Shown here piece after piece: positions 35,084 to 43,687 of a stretch of DNA of 64,000 nucleotides (position 1 is its first letter; each line of letters begins with the position of its first letter). Below the pieces are notes generated by a model. That model was given only the letters and a program-made list of their open reading frames with translations, searched no databases and was not told the DNA's origin. Where the stretch lies: positions 1 through 64,000 of the forward strand of contig CALBQR010000020.1 of assembly GCA_937899895.1 (NCBI GenBank), given 5' to 3'. The DNA is from an uncultured Alistipes sp. GTDB lineage: Bacteria; Bacteroidota; Bacteroidia; Bacteroidales; Rikenellaceae. Made by a program: the position numbers and the translations under genes.

Positions 35084-35953
35084 TTAATTACCAGTCGATT
35101 GCAGCTTTGCCTTTTGAGGGTTGCCTGCCGCTGCCGCAGCCTCCTTCGCAGCTCGCTCGGCCGCAGCACGTCGCTTGGCTACACGGCGAGCCTTACTCTC
35201 GCGCATACGCTCGAAACTTGCGAACTCGCTCGCCTTGCCCAAGCGAATACCGTAGCCGATTGTGATATAGATATTGTCGAGGGGCGAACGAAGCGGAGTC
35301 GTTGAAAAGGGATTCTCCGGACCATCAGTCGCGCTGCCCGAATATTTATTCTTATTGCGCAGGATATCGCCATAACCGAAGTAGTAACGTGCCCCCACGC
35401 TGAACTCCGAACGACCTGCGAGGTATGCTATACCGCCACCGCCCGCAAGACCATAATTCCAACGGTTGTCGCGCACGATTTTGAAGTGGTAGGTGCCGCT
35501 TGCGTTCTGCAACTCATTGACGTAGGTCGATGAGATGTTGTAGGAGAATGTTACCGCCAGATCGACAAATGCTCGCAGGCGGAAGTTGGCTAAATAGAAG
35601 TGCGGCTGCCACACGATGGGCATCATAATCGAGTTGATATGGCGCGTATATCGCAGATTTCGAGACTCTTCGCTGGTCGTGTAGGGTGCGAATGAGTATC
35701 CGCGGCGCATAAATTCGACATCCATACCGACTGCACCGACAAATCGCTCGGCCGTGTAGTGTCGCCACGTAACGCCACCCGTATATCCGCCCCAGATCAT
35801 ACTCATCTCGCGTTTGGGGTAGAAACGTGCGGTCGAGGCTCCCCATCCTCCCTTGACGCCGACGACATTCTGCGCCGAGGTGGGTAGTGCCACCAACAGC
35901 GCGAAGGCCAGCGTCGCAAAGGCTATTGCTCGATTGAAAATTATTCTATTCAT
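35084..35953 (-). CDS. Outer-membrane beta-barrel protein with basic helical tail
   Basis: 289 aa. Signal peptide with cleavage after LVALPTSAQ, about residue 28. The mature domain is a PorT-like beta barrel: alternating aromatic strands such as GGVTWRHYTAERFVGAVGMDVEF, SVGARYYFGYG and IYITIGYGIRLGK. After the last strand comes a tail of about 50 residues, very rich in Ala, Lys, Arg and Glu (KRRAAAERAAKEAAAAAG), predicted helical, that would be in the periplasm. Function unknown. It follows the Ig-like lipoprotein gene by 9 bases. Confidence 0.8.
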   Translation of the reverse strand: MNRIIFNRAIAFATLAFALLVALPTSAQNVVGVKGGWGASTARFYPKREMSMIWGGYTGGVTWRHYTAERFVGAVGMDVEFMRRGYSFAPYTTSEESRNLRYTRHINSIMMPIVWQPHFYLANFRLRAFVDLAVTFSYNISSTYVNELQNASGTYHFKIVRDNRWNYGLAGGGGIAYLAGRSEFSVGARYYFGYGDILRNKNKYSGSATDGPENPFSTTPLRSPLDNIYITIGYGIRLGKASEFASFERMRESKARRVAKRRAAAERAAKEAAAAAGNPQKAKLQSTGN

Positions 35954-35962
35954 CTCGTTGGT

Positions 35963-38029
35963 TTAGAAATTCAAATTGTTAAGGCCACCTAGATTGCCGA
36001 AGCCGCCGAAGGCTCCGCCCGAATTGTTACGCACGCCCTCCTCCTTGCGGCGACGCTCCTCCTCGCGCTTCTTGCGCATCTCCTCGTAGTACTTCACAAG
36101 GCGAACGCTCTCACGCGCATCCAACTGACGGATAAGCGATTGCATTGTCATCGGAGCGAACATACGGTTCATATCGGCACGGATCTCCACATCCCAATTC
36201 ATCTTGGTCGGGATCACCTCCTCGTCGCGTTCGTTGCGATAGACCTCTACACGTTCGGGCTGGCGGCTCTCGATCAGATTGCCGCTATCCCAACGGCCGT
36301 TGCCATTCACATCCTCGACGATGCGCAGGCGCACCTCGCCCTCCGGAACGTAGCTGAATGTATGCACTCCCGTTGTAGCTCCGCGTTTGCGGTCGAGTAC
36401 CTTCTTGCCATTCGAGTCGAGAAGCTCCAAGATGTATTGCGACGAGTCGCTCTTGCCTTGAAGATTGATGATAATCTTGGCAAATTTCTCCATCATCATC
36501 GTTGTCAGCTCCTTTGTGATCGAGTCGTTCGAGTAGCCCGCCACATCGGTAAATGTCCCCGCAGGTATCGACAACTTATATTTTGCGCCATCGCCCCAAT
36601 CGGTCATCAGTCGCCAGCGGCGCATATTTGCCGTGTCGCGTGTGATGGTTATAGGTTTGGGTTTCTGCTGCTGTTTCTCGTCAATCTCCACAAGCGACAA
36701 CTGCGCCGTATCGAGCTCGACCAACGGATACTCGAACTCGAACTCCAAGCCGCGTTCGGGATTCAGATCGCCGGAGCTGGTGAAGCGGTAAGAGAAGGGA
36801 TTCTTCTCCGGTTCGGGAACATACTCCTCACCCGCAGCCTCGGCACGTGCTCGTGCCTTCTCCTCGCGTTTGCGCTTAGCCTCATCCTCTTTGGTCTCGA
36901 TCTTCTGCCACGAGAGGGCCAACGGCTCGGTGGTGATATTGAGCGTGTTGGTTGTGTCGTGCTTCATATAGACGATGCGGCCATAGAGCGTGTCGGGCAG
37001 CGATTCGGGCGACTGCTTGATCCACAGCGACATTGTGTCGCGACCCTCGGTCATATACTCCCAAATGATGTTCTCTTGCGCCACGCTGTCGAGGATGATG
37101 CTGTCGATACGGGGACGCGGAGCACCAAAACGCAAAATGGCCTGATTGCTCTTCGGGCGTTCAGACGCGGTGAGCATCTGTCGCTTGAAGGTGCCATCCA
37201 TAAACATTCGCATATAGAGCTGTGGCTCGCCCGTCCAATAGCGGCGTAGCGAGTCGTACCAGATTGCAAATTCGGGCATCTCGATCGGGTTGTAGGTCGA
37301 ATCGACAAATCCGACCAGATCGGTGCCGGGGTCGTACATCTGGTTGTCGTTCTTGTCGAAGAAGGCGTAGATGCGATAGTCAACCGGTTTGAGATGTCGA
37401 GCCAGGAAGATGCCGTTTGTTTCGGCACGACCGATTGCATCGGGCTGACGGCGCAGCAACGTCGAGTCGAACTCGGTGGTGCGTACCAGCGTATCGAGAG
37501 CCAGCGAGTCGGCATTGTAGAAGTAGATGTAGCTCTTGCTGACGCTATCCGACTTCTCGGCATCGGCCGTATATCCCGACATCCACAGCGAGTCGATTGT
37601 CGAGCCTGTCGAGAAGACATATTGGAACGAATGGAGAGGGTTATTCTCGTTGTTGTCGCGCAGTGCCGCACCGAAGTTGAGCACATAGGTCTGATCCTCG
37701 CGCAGGGTATCTTTGATGTTGATCATCACGCCGCGACCACGAATCGAGAGGGTCGGTTTGGTCTTCATCTTCGGCGAGGTGAAAAACTCCTTGTGTTGAT
37801 CTTTGAGCTGTACGTACTCATTGAATTCCACATAGATACGCTTCTGCGTAAAGTTGGTGAGATAGTTCTCCGGCGTAGCGACAACCATCTTTGGCGGGAT
37901 TGTGTCGCGCGGACCTCCCTGTGGGGTGGTGGTGTTGGCACAGCGCACCAACATCGACGAGAGAAACAGCAGAAGAACTGCCGTCTTGGCTATCGCTCGG
38001 AGTGGGATCGTATGCTTGAAAAGTGTCAT
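35963..38029 (-). CDS. Large lipoprotein with N-terminal bacterial Ig-like (Big_5) domain
   Basis: About 688 aa. Start chosen at ATG 38029 because MTLFKHTIPLRAIAKTAVLL leads directly into a lipobox (SSMLVRC, Cys near residue 30); the frame is open upstream to 38080. The mature protein opens TTTPQGGPRDTIPPKMVVATPE followed by a Big_5 domain, a common Bacteroidetes arrangement. Charged middle segment (RKREEKARARAEAAGEEYVPEPE) near 420-445; C-terminal REERRRKEEG plus a Gly-Asn-rich end. Probably exposed at the outer membrane. Precise role unknown. Confidence 0.8.
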   Translation of the reverse strand: MTLFKHTIPLRAIAKTAVLLLFLSSMLVRCANTTTPQGGPRDTIPPKMVVATPENYLTNFTQKRIYVEFNEYVQLKDQHKEFFTSPKMKTKPTLSIRGRGVMINIKDTLREDQTYVLNFGAALRDNNENNPLHSFQYVFSTGSTIDSLWMSGYTADAEKSDSVSKSYIYFYNADSLALDTLVRTTEFDSTLLRRQPDAIGRAETNGIFLARHLKPVDYRIYAFFDKNDNQMYDPGTDLVGFVDSTYNPIEMPEFAIWYDSLRRYWTGEPQLYMRMFMDGTFKRQMLTASERPKSNQAILRFGAPRPRIDSIILDSVAQENIIWEYMTEGRDTMSLWIKQSPESLPDTLYGRIVYMKHDTTNTLNITTEPLALSWQKIETKEDEAKRKREEKARARAEAAGEEYVPEPEKNPFSYRFTSSGDLNPERGLEFEFEYPLVELDTAQLSLVEIDEKQQQKPKPITITRDTANMRRWRLMTDWGDGAKYKLSIPAGTFTDVAGYSNDSITKELTTMMMEKFAKIIINLQGKSDSSQYILELLDSNGKKVLDRKRGATTGVHTFSYVPEGEVRLRIVEDVNGNGRWDSGNLIESRQPERVEVYRNERDEEVIPTKMNWDVEIRADMNRMFAPMTMQSLIRQLDARESVRLVKYYEEMRKKREEERRRKEEGVRNNSGGAFGGFGNLGGLNNLNF

Positions 38030-38085
38030 CTTCTCGGCGTTTATGCTTAACTGCTTGACGTTGTTACGGTTTATAGTCAAATTCT

Positions 38086-38700
38086 TTATTCAATCGGATC
38101 GGCAGGCGTGTATTGTCCCTCATTGCTGTCCTCATTGCTGCCCTCGGTCGAGCCCTCTTCGTCCTCTTCGGGTGTCGGATTTTCAGGCTCGGTCGGCACG
38201 TCGGGAGCTACGTATGCCTCGTTGTTCATACGCCAAGGGCCCTCGATGTATTGCTTCTTGACCGACCAGGGTCGGAACGTGATACTTACATAGAGATCGG
38301 GAAGATTCTCCGCCACCTCGGTCATACGCCAGCCGTAGAGCTTATGCACGGGATCGACTACAACGATCGTGGCGGGCGTCGCTTTCAGTTGCAGAATGAC
38401 GGTCGAATCCTGCTGCTCGGCTCTCTCTGTCGCATCGGTACGCTTTTCGCCCGTCGTTTTCGAGGTGAGCACGCCGTTGAGAGCGTCTTCATACGAGGCT
38501 ACGGTCCATTGTGCCGTATCGGCCATAAATGCGTATGCCACAACGCCCTCGGCGAATGTCGCAATGCCTCCCGACTCCATCTGGATATAGGGGCGCAGGT
38601 TGTAGCGACAATCGAGCACCACCTTCTTAAAGCAGCCGCCCAACATCGCCGCAAATGCCACTGCCGCGAGAGCGAAGAGGCCTTTTTGGAATCTTCTCAT
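38086..38700 (-). CDS. Lipoprotein of unknown function
   Basis: 204 aa. Lipoprotein signal with FAAMLGGC, Cys at about residue 23. The mature region (VVLDCRYNLRPYIQMESGG, FAEGVVAYAFMAD, DPVHKLYGWRMTEVAENLPDLYVSITFRP) is beta-rich. I recognise no family with confidence; it weakly recalls DUF5119-like Bacteroidetes lipoproteins. The last 40 residues are Glu, Pro, Asn and Ser-rich (EDEEGSTEGSNEDSNEG), probably disordered. Lies upstream of the Ig-like lipoprotein gene on the same strand; possibly one unit. Confidence 0.7.
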   Translation of the reverse strand: MRRFQKGLFALAAVAFAAMLGGCFKKVVLDCRYNLRPYIQMESGGIATFAEGVVAYAFMADTAQWTVASYEDALNGVLTSKTTGEKRTDATERAEQQDSTVILQLKATPATIVVVDPVHKLYGWRMTEVAENLPDLYVSITFRPWSVKKQYIEGPWRMNNEAYVAPDVPTEPENPTPEEDEEGSTEGSNEDSNEGQYTPADPIE

Positions 38701-38745
38701 CTATGTTAATTTAATCCTTTTTGTGTAAATTATTTCGTTGATAAC

Positions 38746-39264
38746 CTATTCGTTACCAATAACTTCGCTTTCGCGTTTCGAGAGCAGTTCGGCACGCAGC
38801 TCCTCCATCGTCTTGCCCGAAACGGGGTGCTTCTTCGACTTCATCAGCTCACACAGCGGAGCAAGCACAAAGTCGCGCTCCTCAATCAGCGGATGGGGAA
38901 TGGTCAGGCGGGGCGACTCCAACACCAGATCGTCATAGAAGAGGATGTCGATGTCGATCATACGCGACGAATAGTGAGCACCCGTCTCTGCTTTAAGACG
39001 TGCCTCCTCCTCGCGGTCGCGGCCCAACTCGCGCTCGATAGCCTGCACTGCATCCAGAACCTCGTCAGCCGAGAGATCGGTATCGACCTCCAACACCTGA
39101 TTCGAGAACTCATCGTCAGCCTTGAAACCCCAGGGGCGGCTCTTATAACGGTGCGAGCAGCGCAAAACGATACCCACTTTGTCGTTAATCATTCGCTGTG
39201 CGGTGCGTAGGCGCGACTTAACATCGCCCAAATTACCGCCTGTAATCAATACTACACGTGCCAT
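38746..39264 (-). CDS. folK: 6-hydroxymethyl-7,8-dihydropterin pyrophosphokinase
   Basis: Folate biosynthesis: pyrophosphoryl transfer from ATP to hydroxymethyl-dihydropterin. GGNLGDVKSRLRTAQRMI at the start, SRPWGFKADDEFSNQVLEV in the pterin site, and the signature RMIDIDILFYDDL followed by LTIPHPLIEERDFVLAPL. 172 aa, slightly longer than E. coli FolK. Downstream of holB. Confidence 0.94.
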   Translation of the reverse strand: MARVVLITGGNLGDVKSRLRTAQRMINDKVGIVLRCSHRYKSRPWGFKADDEFSNQVLEVDTDLSADEVLDAVQAIERELGRDREEEARLKAETGAHYSSRMIDIDILFYDDLVLESPRLTIPHPLIEERDFVLAPLCELMKSKKHPVSGKTMEELRAELLSKRESEVIGNE

Positions 39265-39342
39265 ATTAATTCTGTTTTTTGTTCGTTTAAGTTTTATAGT
39301 TTAAGTTTTAGTGTTTCGTCTTTTAAGTCTTTGTCCTCCGCG

Positions 39343-40485
39343 CTACACTTTGACAATCATCTTGCTGACTGCCAGCGCAAAGTGTGTCGCCACGATTAGC
39401 GAGTTGCCATTCTGCACAATCTGTGCGCGTGCCGTTTCGATCTCGGCAACCAGAGCCTCGATGTTGTGGTTGCCCACAAAGGGTGCGAACTTCGAGCAGA
39501 AGGCGGCCTCCTTGTCCCAAAGGTAGCTGATCTCGCCCATACCCGCATTGAGCATATAACTCTCGCGCAACAATCGCAACGCATCACCGAAGAAGTCGAT
39601 CTGTCGGTCGCGTGTCAGCGTAGCAAACGACTCTGCCCAATCCAGCAATTCGAGGTGTTTGTTGCTGTAACTCAAACGCATAAGCGAACAAAACATATCG
39701 AACGAACCCTCGGCTACATCGTTGCTGCCTGTGGCCAAACGACGGCCCTCGATCAGATTTCCGCCTGCCAAGCGGGCCAGCTGCCCTGCGCGTTGGTCAT
39801 CTAAATTGTACTCCGCGATAAGTTGTGCCGCCAGATCCTCGGTGGCAATGCGCGGAATGGTAACCTCCTGCGTGCGCGAGATGATTGTCGAAAGCAATCT
39901 TGCCGGCTGGCGGCTCACAAGCAGGAAGAGGGTCTTATCCCACGGCTCCTCCAAGATTTTGAGCAACGTATTTGCCGCCTCGACATTCATCCTTTCGGGC
40001 ATCCAGACGAGCACGATTTTATAGTCGCCCTCGAAGCTCTTGAACGAGAGTTTGCGGATGATCTCGCCCGCATCGTGTACCGAGATCAGCGGTTTGAGCG
40101 TCTTGCCCAGATCGAGGCGTTCATTCCACATCGACTCGTCGAAATAGCCGCCTGTCGATTGTATCTGCTCGCGCCACACTTTGAGGAAGTCGCCACACAT
40201 CATCTTCTCGCCCGACTTTTTACCCTGCTTATTGACCGGAAAGACAAAGTGCAGATCGGGGTGCATCAACTCCTCCATCTTGCGGCACGAGGGGCACTCG
40301 CCGCACGAATCGCCATCGTGGCGATTGCTGCAATTGATATATTGAGCGTAAGCCAACGCCAACGGCAACGCGCCGCCACCGCACTCGCCCGCAAAGAGCT
40401 GTGCGTGGCTCACACGGCCTTGATCGACCGCGTGGCGCAGTCGATCTTTGATCTGATTGTGTCCTATAACGTCAGAAAAACGCAT
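39343..40485 (-). CDS. holB: DNA polymerase III, delta-prime subunit
   Basis: Clamp-loader subunit of the replicative polymerase. MRFSDVIGHNQIKDRLRHAV, a zinc-finger-like CSNRHDGDSCGECPSCRKM, KIVLVWMPERMNVEAANTLLKILEEPW and an SRT motif in SRTQEVTIPRI are clear. The Walker A region reads GECGGGALPLALAY, lacking the Lys, as expected for the non-hydrolysing delta-prime. 380 aa. Located at the end of the small-membrane-protein and flippase run. Confidence 0.92.
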   Translation of the reverse strand: MRFSDVIGHNQIKDRLRHAVDQGRVSHAQLFAGECGGGALPLALAYAQYINCSNRHDGDSCGECPSCRKMEELMHPDLHFVFPVNKQGKKSGEKMMCGDFLKVWREQIQSTGGYFDESMWNERLDLGKTLKPLISVHDAGEIIRKLSFKSFEGDYKIVLVWMPERMNVEAANTLLKILEEPWDKTLFLLVSRQPARLLSTIISRTQEVTIPRIATEDLAAQLIAEYNLDDQRAGQLARLAGGNLIEGRRLATGSNDVAEGSFDMFCSLMRLSYSNKHLELLDWAESFATLTRDRQIDFFGDALRLLRESYMLNAGMGEISYLWDKEAAFCSKFAPFVGNHNIEALVAEIETARAQIVQNGNSLIVATHFALAVSKMIVKV

Positions 40486-40549
40486 TGTCGTTATTTGTTT
40501 CTTGTAGTTTGTCGAGAGGAGCGAAGCGGCGAAATCTTCGGTTCGTCGA

Positions 40550-40756
40550 TCAACTCATCTCCTTGATGATTGTTTTGAAAATGTTGATGATAAGTTGCAG
40601 ACTGCGAACAATGCAGATTAAGCCGATCGCGGCATAGAGCGCAATCTTCCACCAGCATAATGGCTCAAATTCAAACTCCTCGATGAGGCTCATCACGCAG
40701 TGAATCGACGCCATCAGGTAGAGAATGAGGATTAGTCTTGTACCAATTCGTTCCAT
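40550..40756 (-). CDS. Small two-helix membrane protein, paralogue 1
   Basis: 68 aa. Helix 1 (LILILYLMASIHCVMSLI), an acidic turn (EEFEFEPLC), helix 2 (ALYAAIGLICIVRSLQLII) and a short basic tail. It shares with the next two upstream genes the order helix, [DE]-E turn, W near the start of helix 2, Y, then VR[SC][VL]QL. No known family recognised. Both helices are long enough to span, so the ends should face the same side. 64 bases upstream sits paralogue 2. Confidence 0.7.
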   Translation of the reverse strand: MERIGTRLILILYLMASIHCVMSLIEEFEFEPLCWWKIALYAAIGLICIVRSLQLIINIFKTIIKEMS

Positions 40757-40820
40757 CGCTTTTTCGTTGTTTTGTCCTTATCTTCTTTGCTCTCTTTCAG
40801 CCTGCAATCTCCACAATCTG

Positions 40821-41015
40821 TTACTCGTTTCGCAGAGCGATCAGCCCCTTGATAAGCTGCACACAGCGTACTACTGCCAATAGGCCCATTGCCACGTAGA
40901 GTACCAACCAGAGCCAATTACACATATTTCCCGTCAGTTCCTCCACGATGAGCATTACGCATATCGCCGTAACGAATACGTAGAGAATCAGAAAACCGAT
41001 CAATTTTGCTTTCAT
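40821..41015 (-). CDS. Small two-helix membrane protein, paralogue 2
   Basis: 64 aa. Helix 1 FLILYVFVTAICVMLIV, turn EELTGNMCN, then WLWLVLYVAMGLLAVVRCVQLI as helix 2, and a short tail GLIALRNE. Starts MKAK, like paralogue 3 (MKAR). Alignment with paralogue 3 is easy by eye: EEL/DEL, WLW, Y, M, VR[SC]VQL. Function unknown; possible roles are membrane-complex accessory, toxin-like peptide or stress protein, with no evidence to choose. Confidence 0.7.
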   Translation of the reverse strand: MKAKLIGFLILYVFVTAICVMLIVEELTGNMCNWLWLVLYVAMGLLAVVRCVQLIKGLIALRNE

Positions 41016-41046
41016 AATATCAGTTCGTTTTTTTGTGTGTTGATGT

Positions 41047-41292
41047 CTATTTTTTGCTTGTCAGATTGTCGTTGATGCCGTTTTCGCCACACTCCTCCTT
41101 CTCCTTGATCAGTTGCAGAAAGATCTTTGTGAGTTGCACGCTGCGCGCAACGCATACGCCAAGCATTACGGCATAGAACACAATCCACAACCAACGCAAC
41201 TCATTGTGCTGCAATTCGTCGATCATACTCGCCACGCTGTAGATTGCCATCACGATAAACAATCCCGCAAAAATTATGACTCTTGCCTTCAT
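41047..41292 (-). CDS. Small two-helix membrane protein, paralogue 3
   Basis: 81 aa. Helix 1 (IIFAGLFIVMAIYSVASMI), turn DELQHNELR, helix 2 (WLWIVFYAVMLGVCVARSVQL), then a longer polar tail (KIFLQLIKEKEECGENGI and on to the Lys-rich end). It is the first of the three tandem copies, 21 bases after dut on the minus strand. The tail is the main difference from its paralogues. Confidence 0.72.
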   Translation of the reverse strand: MKARVIIFAGLFIVMAIYSVASMIDELQHNELRWLWIVFYAVMLGVCVARSVQLTKIFLQLIKEKEECGENGINDNLTSKK

Positions 41293-41313
41293 ATCTTCGT
41301 TGCTTTCAATTAC

Positions 41314-41748
41314 TTATTGTTTGCCTGTCGAGCCGAAGCCGCCTACACCGCGCTCGCTCTCGGCAAGCTCCTCTGAGAGCTCCCACTCGACCTGCTCGTG
41401 GCGTGCTACGACCATCTGCGCAATACGCTCGCCGCCCTCGATGCGGAACTCCTCGTTGCTCAAATTGACCAATATTACACGAATCTCGCCACGATAGTCA
41501 GCGTCGATCGTACCGGGCGAATTGAGCACCGTGATTCCGTGCTTTGCAGCCAAGCCGCTACGCGGACGGATTTGCATTTCGTAACCTGCGGGCAGCTCGA
41601 TGTAGAGTCCCGTGGGGATCATAGCGCGCTCCAACGGGCGCAAAACCACCGCCTCGTCGATGTTGGCGCGCACGTCCATACCCGCCGATTGGGGGGTGGC
41701 GTAACGCGGCAAATCGAAGCGCGAATGGTTGATAACTTTCACTTTCAT
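41314..41748 (-). CDS. dut: dUTP diphosphatase
   Basis: Hydrolyses dUTP to dUMP, keeping uracil out of DNA. All five trimeric dUTPase motifs are visible: SAGMDVRANID, RPRSGLAAKHG, TIDADYRGEIRVILVN, GERIAQMVV and the C-terminal RGVGGFGSTG. 144 aa is standard. It lies between a small membrane-protein gene and the three tandem ones. Confidence 0.96.
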   Translation of the reverse strand: MKVKVINHSRFDLPRYATPQSAGMDVRANIDEAVVLRPLERAMIPTGLYIELPAGYEMQIRPRSGLAAKHGITVLNSPGTIDADYRGEIRVILVNLSNEEFRIEGGERIAQMVVARHEQVEWELSEELAESERGVGGFGSTGKQ

Positions 41749-41754
41749 AGCTAT

Positions 41755-41943
41755 TTATCGTTTTTTGTTGTTCTTTCTCATTCGCAGGGTCTGAATCAGC
41801 GCGACGGCAATCAAGCCGGTAAAGCTCACCGCAAGACCTACGGTGCGCTCGGTGCCCTCCCAACGCAGGGCTGCAACGCCGAGCGTGAAGAGCACAAGGC
41901 TCAGGGCATAGACCACAAGTTTTAGTTTCGCTTTTGTCGTCAT
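41755..41943 (-). CDS. Small two-helix membrane protein, unrelated or distantly related to the tandem family
   Basis: 62 aa from ATG 41943 (MTTKAKLKLVVYALSL). Helix 1 LVVYALSLVLFTLGVAAL, turn RWEGTER, helix 2 TVGLAVSFTGLIAVALIQTL, basic tail RMRKNNKKR. The frame is open to a GTG at 41967 that would overlap the flippase stop. It lacks the VR[SC]VQL motif of the other three, though the layout is alike. Ends 6 bases before dut. Confidence 0.65.
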   Translation of the reverse strand: MTTKAKLKLVVYALSLVLFTLGVAALRWEGTERTVGLAVSFTGLIAVALIQTLRMRKNNKKR

Positions 41944-41959
41944 CTCTTCAAAAATTTTT

Positions 41960-43429
41960 CTATCCACGTCTTAACATCGCTCTCAACATTGCCTTCACAT
42001 CGATCTTCTCGCGGCGCACGACGTAGAGTGCGTAGCCCGCTACAATCACCAGATTAACAATGTATTGCAACGCTACGCCAACCTCCGTACGCTCCACAAC
42101 GACGCTCGCCGCGTAGGCCGCCAACGCAACAGCGACATACTCCGCAATGCGCCCCATCGGATAGGGTGTCGGGTAGTATCGGCGATTGAGCCAATAGCTT
42201 ACGGCGACCATCGCCGCCTCGCTCGCCAATCGAGCCCACGCCGCGCCATAGTAGCCATACTTCGGAACCAGCACAATGTTGCATAACACCGTGAAAATCA
42301 GACCTACAAACGTTACTGCGATGGCTAACCACGTGCGCTCTTCGCGCTTGTACCAGAACGAGAGGTTGAGCCACACGCCGCTCAATACGTTTGCACCGAG
42401 CACAACGGGCAGGATGAAGATTCCCTGTCGGAAGTCGCGGCCTACAATCAACGCAAAAAGGTCCTTAAATAGTGCGATGCCGAGGAAGATCAACATCGAG
42501 GCGATCATATAGTATTTCAGCGCGGCGGCGTTCATCGCCTTGAAGTCATCTTTGCGATAGTTGGCCAAGAAAAATGGCTCGGCCGCCAAGCGATACATCT
42601 GCGTAAAGAGCATCATCACGACCGCGATTTTGGTGATCGCGCCATAGATACCGAGCTGTGCCATAGCGTTTTCCGGCACCAAGTACTTGATCATCTGGCG
42701 GTCGATAAATTCGTTTGCCGTGCCCGCCACGCCACTCACCAACAGTGGCAGCGAGTAGCTGAAAATGGTGGCCAGCAGCAGCCAATCGACCTTCGGAACG
42801 GTGCGGTTTGTAGTGGGCAGGATCGAAGCGAAAGTGATCACACTCGCCGCCAAATTGGCCACAAATGCCCACCCCACACCGAACTCGGTCGCGAACAATC
42901 CCATCGCGCCAAAAGCAAATGCTAAACCCGTCTGTAACACGATGTTAAGCATTTTGAGCATCACGAAACGACCTGCACGACCCTGCTCACGAAGGCGCGA
43001 GAAGGGGATGCAGGTTGCGACGTCGAACATCACAATCGCACCAACAATCACAACATATTCAGGATGAGCGACATAGGCCTCGCCCATCGCCACTGCAATC
43101 TTTTCGCGGAGCAGAACCACCGCCACGAAGAAGACGAAGGCCGCTAACGAGGTGATTCCCCAAACGGTCGAGAAGAGTCGTTTTTTTGCAGCTTGCACAT
43201 CGCCCCCTGCGGCATCGGCTTTGGCCGCAAAACGGAAATAACCCGACTCCATACCCATCGTCAAAACGACCAGCGCGAAGGGTATAAGTGCGTAAATATC
43301 AGTGATAATGCCATATTCCGCCTGCCCGAAAACGCGGGTGTAGTACGGCGTGAGCAGGTAGCTCAGGAAGCGACCTACGATGGTGCTGATGCCGTAAATG
43401 GCGGTCTGTTTGGCGAGTTTTTCGAGCAT
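41960..43429 (-). CDS. Oligosaccharide flippase (Wzx/MATE-like)
   Basis: 489 aa, about 14 membrane helices, of the polysaccharide-export (MVF/PST) type. The N-terminus LAKQTAIYGISTIVGRFLSYLLTPYYTRVF is characteristic. Likely moves lipid-linked glycan repeat units across the inner membrane for LPS, capsule or glycoprotein synthesis. No glycosyltransferase genes lie beside it, so the substrate is open. First gene of the minus-strand unit running through the small membrane proteins, dut and holB. Confidence 0.88.
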   Translation of the reverse strand: MLEKLAKQTAIYGISTIVGRFLSYLLTPYYTRVFGQAEYGIITDIYALIPFALVVLTMGMESGYFRFAAKADAAGGDVQAAKKRLFSTVWGITSLAAFVFFVAVVLLREKIAVAMGEAYVAHPEYVVIVGAIVMFDVATCIPFSRLREQGRAGRFVMLKMLNIVLQTGLAFAFGAMGLFATEFGVGWAFVANLAASVITFASILPTTNRTVPKVDWLLLATIFSYSLPLLVSGVAGTANEFIDRQMIKYLVPENAMAQLGIYGAITKIAVVMMLFTQMYRLAAEPFFLANYRKDDFKAMNAAALKYYMIASMLIFLGIALFKDLFALIVGRDFRQGIFILPVVLGANVLSGVWLNLSFWYKREERTWLAIAVTFVGLIFTVLCNIVLVPKYGYYGAAWARLASEAAMVAVSYWLNRRYYPTPYPMGRIAEYVAVALAAYAASVVVERTEVGVALQYIVNLVIVAGYALYVVRREKIDVKAMLRAMLRRG

Positions 43430-43450
43430 TATTTTGTCGTTTATAACTTA

Positions 43451-43480
43451 CAAAGTTATAAAAATAATTCGCTCTACCAA
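43451..43480 (-). promoter_or_regulatory. Promoter of the flippase operon
   Basis: Minus strand: TTG at 43480-43478, 19-base spacer, TAACTTTG at 43458-43451, 22 bases before the flippase ATG. Confidence 0.78.
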
Positions 43481-43620
43481 ACAGATTTTCCGATGAGAGT
43501 GCAATTCTGCCGCAATTTGCTCGCGCGGAGGCCTGCGCGGGCGCGAGAATTGGAACCGAAATACAATTGTTTATTGTAATAATTTTGCGGCTGTTTTCGG
43601 CTCATTAAAAAGCATAAAAT

Positions 43621-43660
43621 GGACAGAGATCATCGGTCGGGCGACCAATAATCTCTGTCC
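43621..43660 (-). terminator. Terminator after the methyltransferase-xse unit
   Basis: GGACAGAGAT and ATCTCTGTCC form the outer stem, with an inner GGTCG/CGACC pairing. On the minus strand ATTTTATG follows. The remaining bases to 43450 show no gene. Confidence 0.75.
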
Positions 43661-43687
43661 GTTTGTAGCTGTTTTTTGTTATTGAAG

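Noticed and set aside
36140..37249. 369-codon plus-strand frame opposite the Ig-like lipoprotein gene
   Set aside because: Antisense shadow; the minus strand has a signal peptide, lipobox and a recognisable Ig-like domain.
41944..41967. GTG start for the small membrane protein upstream of dut
   Set aside because: It would overlap the flippase stop and adds a charged stretch before helix 1; ATG 41943 is simpler. Not excluded.
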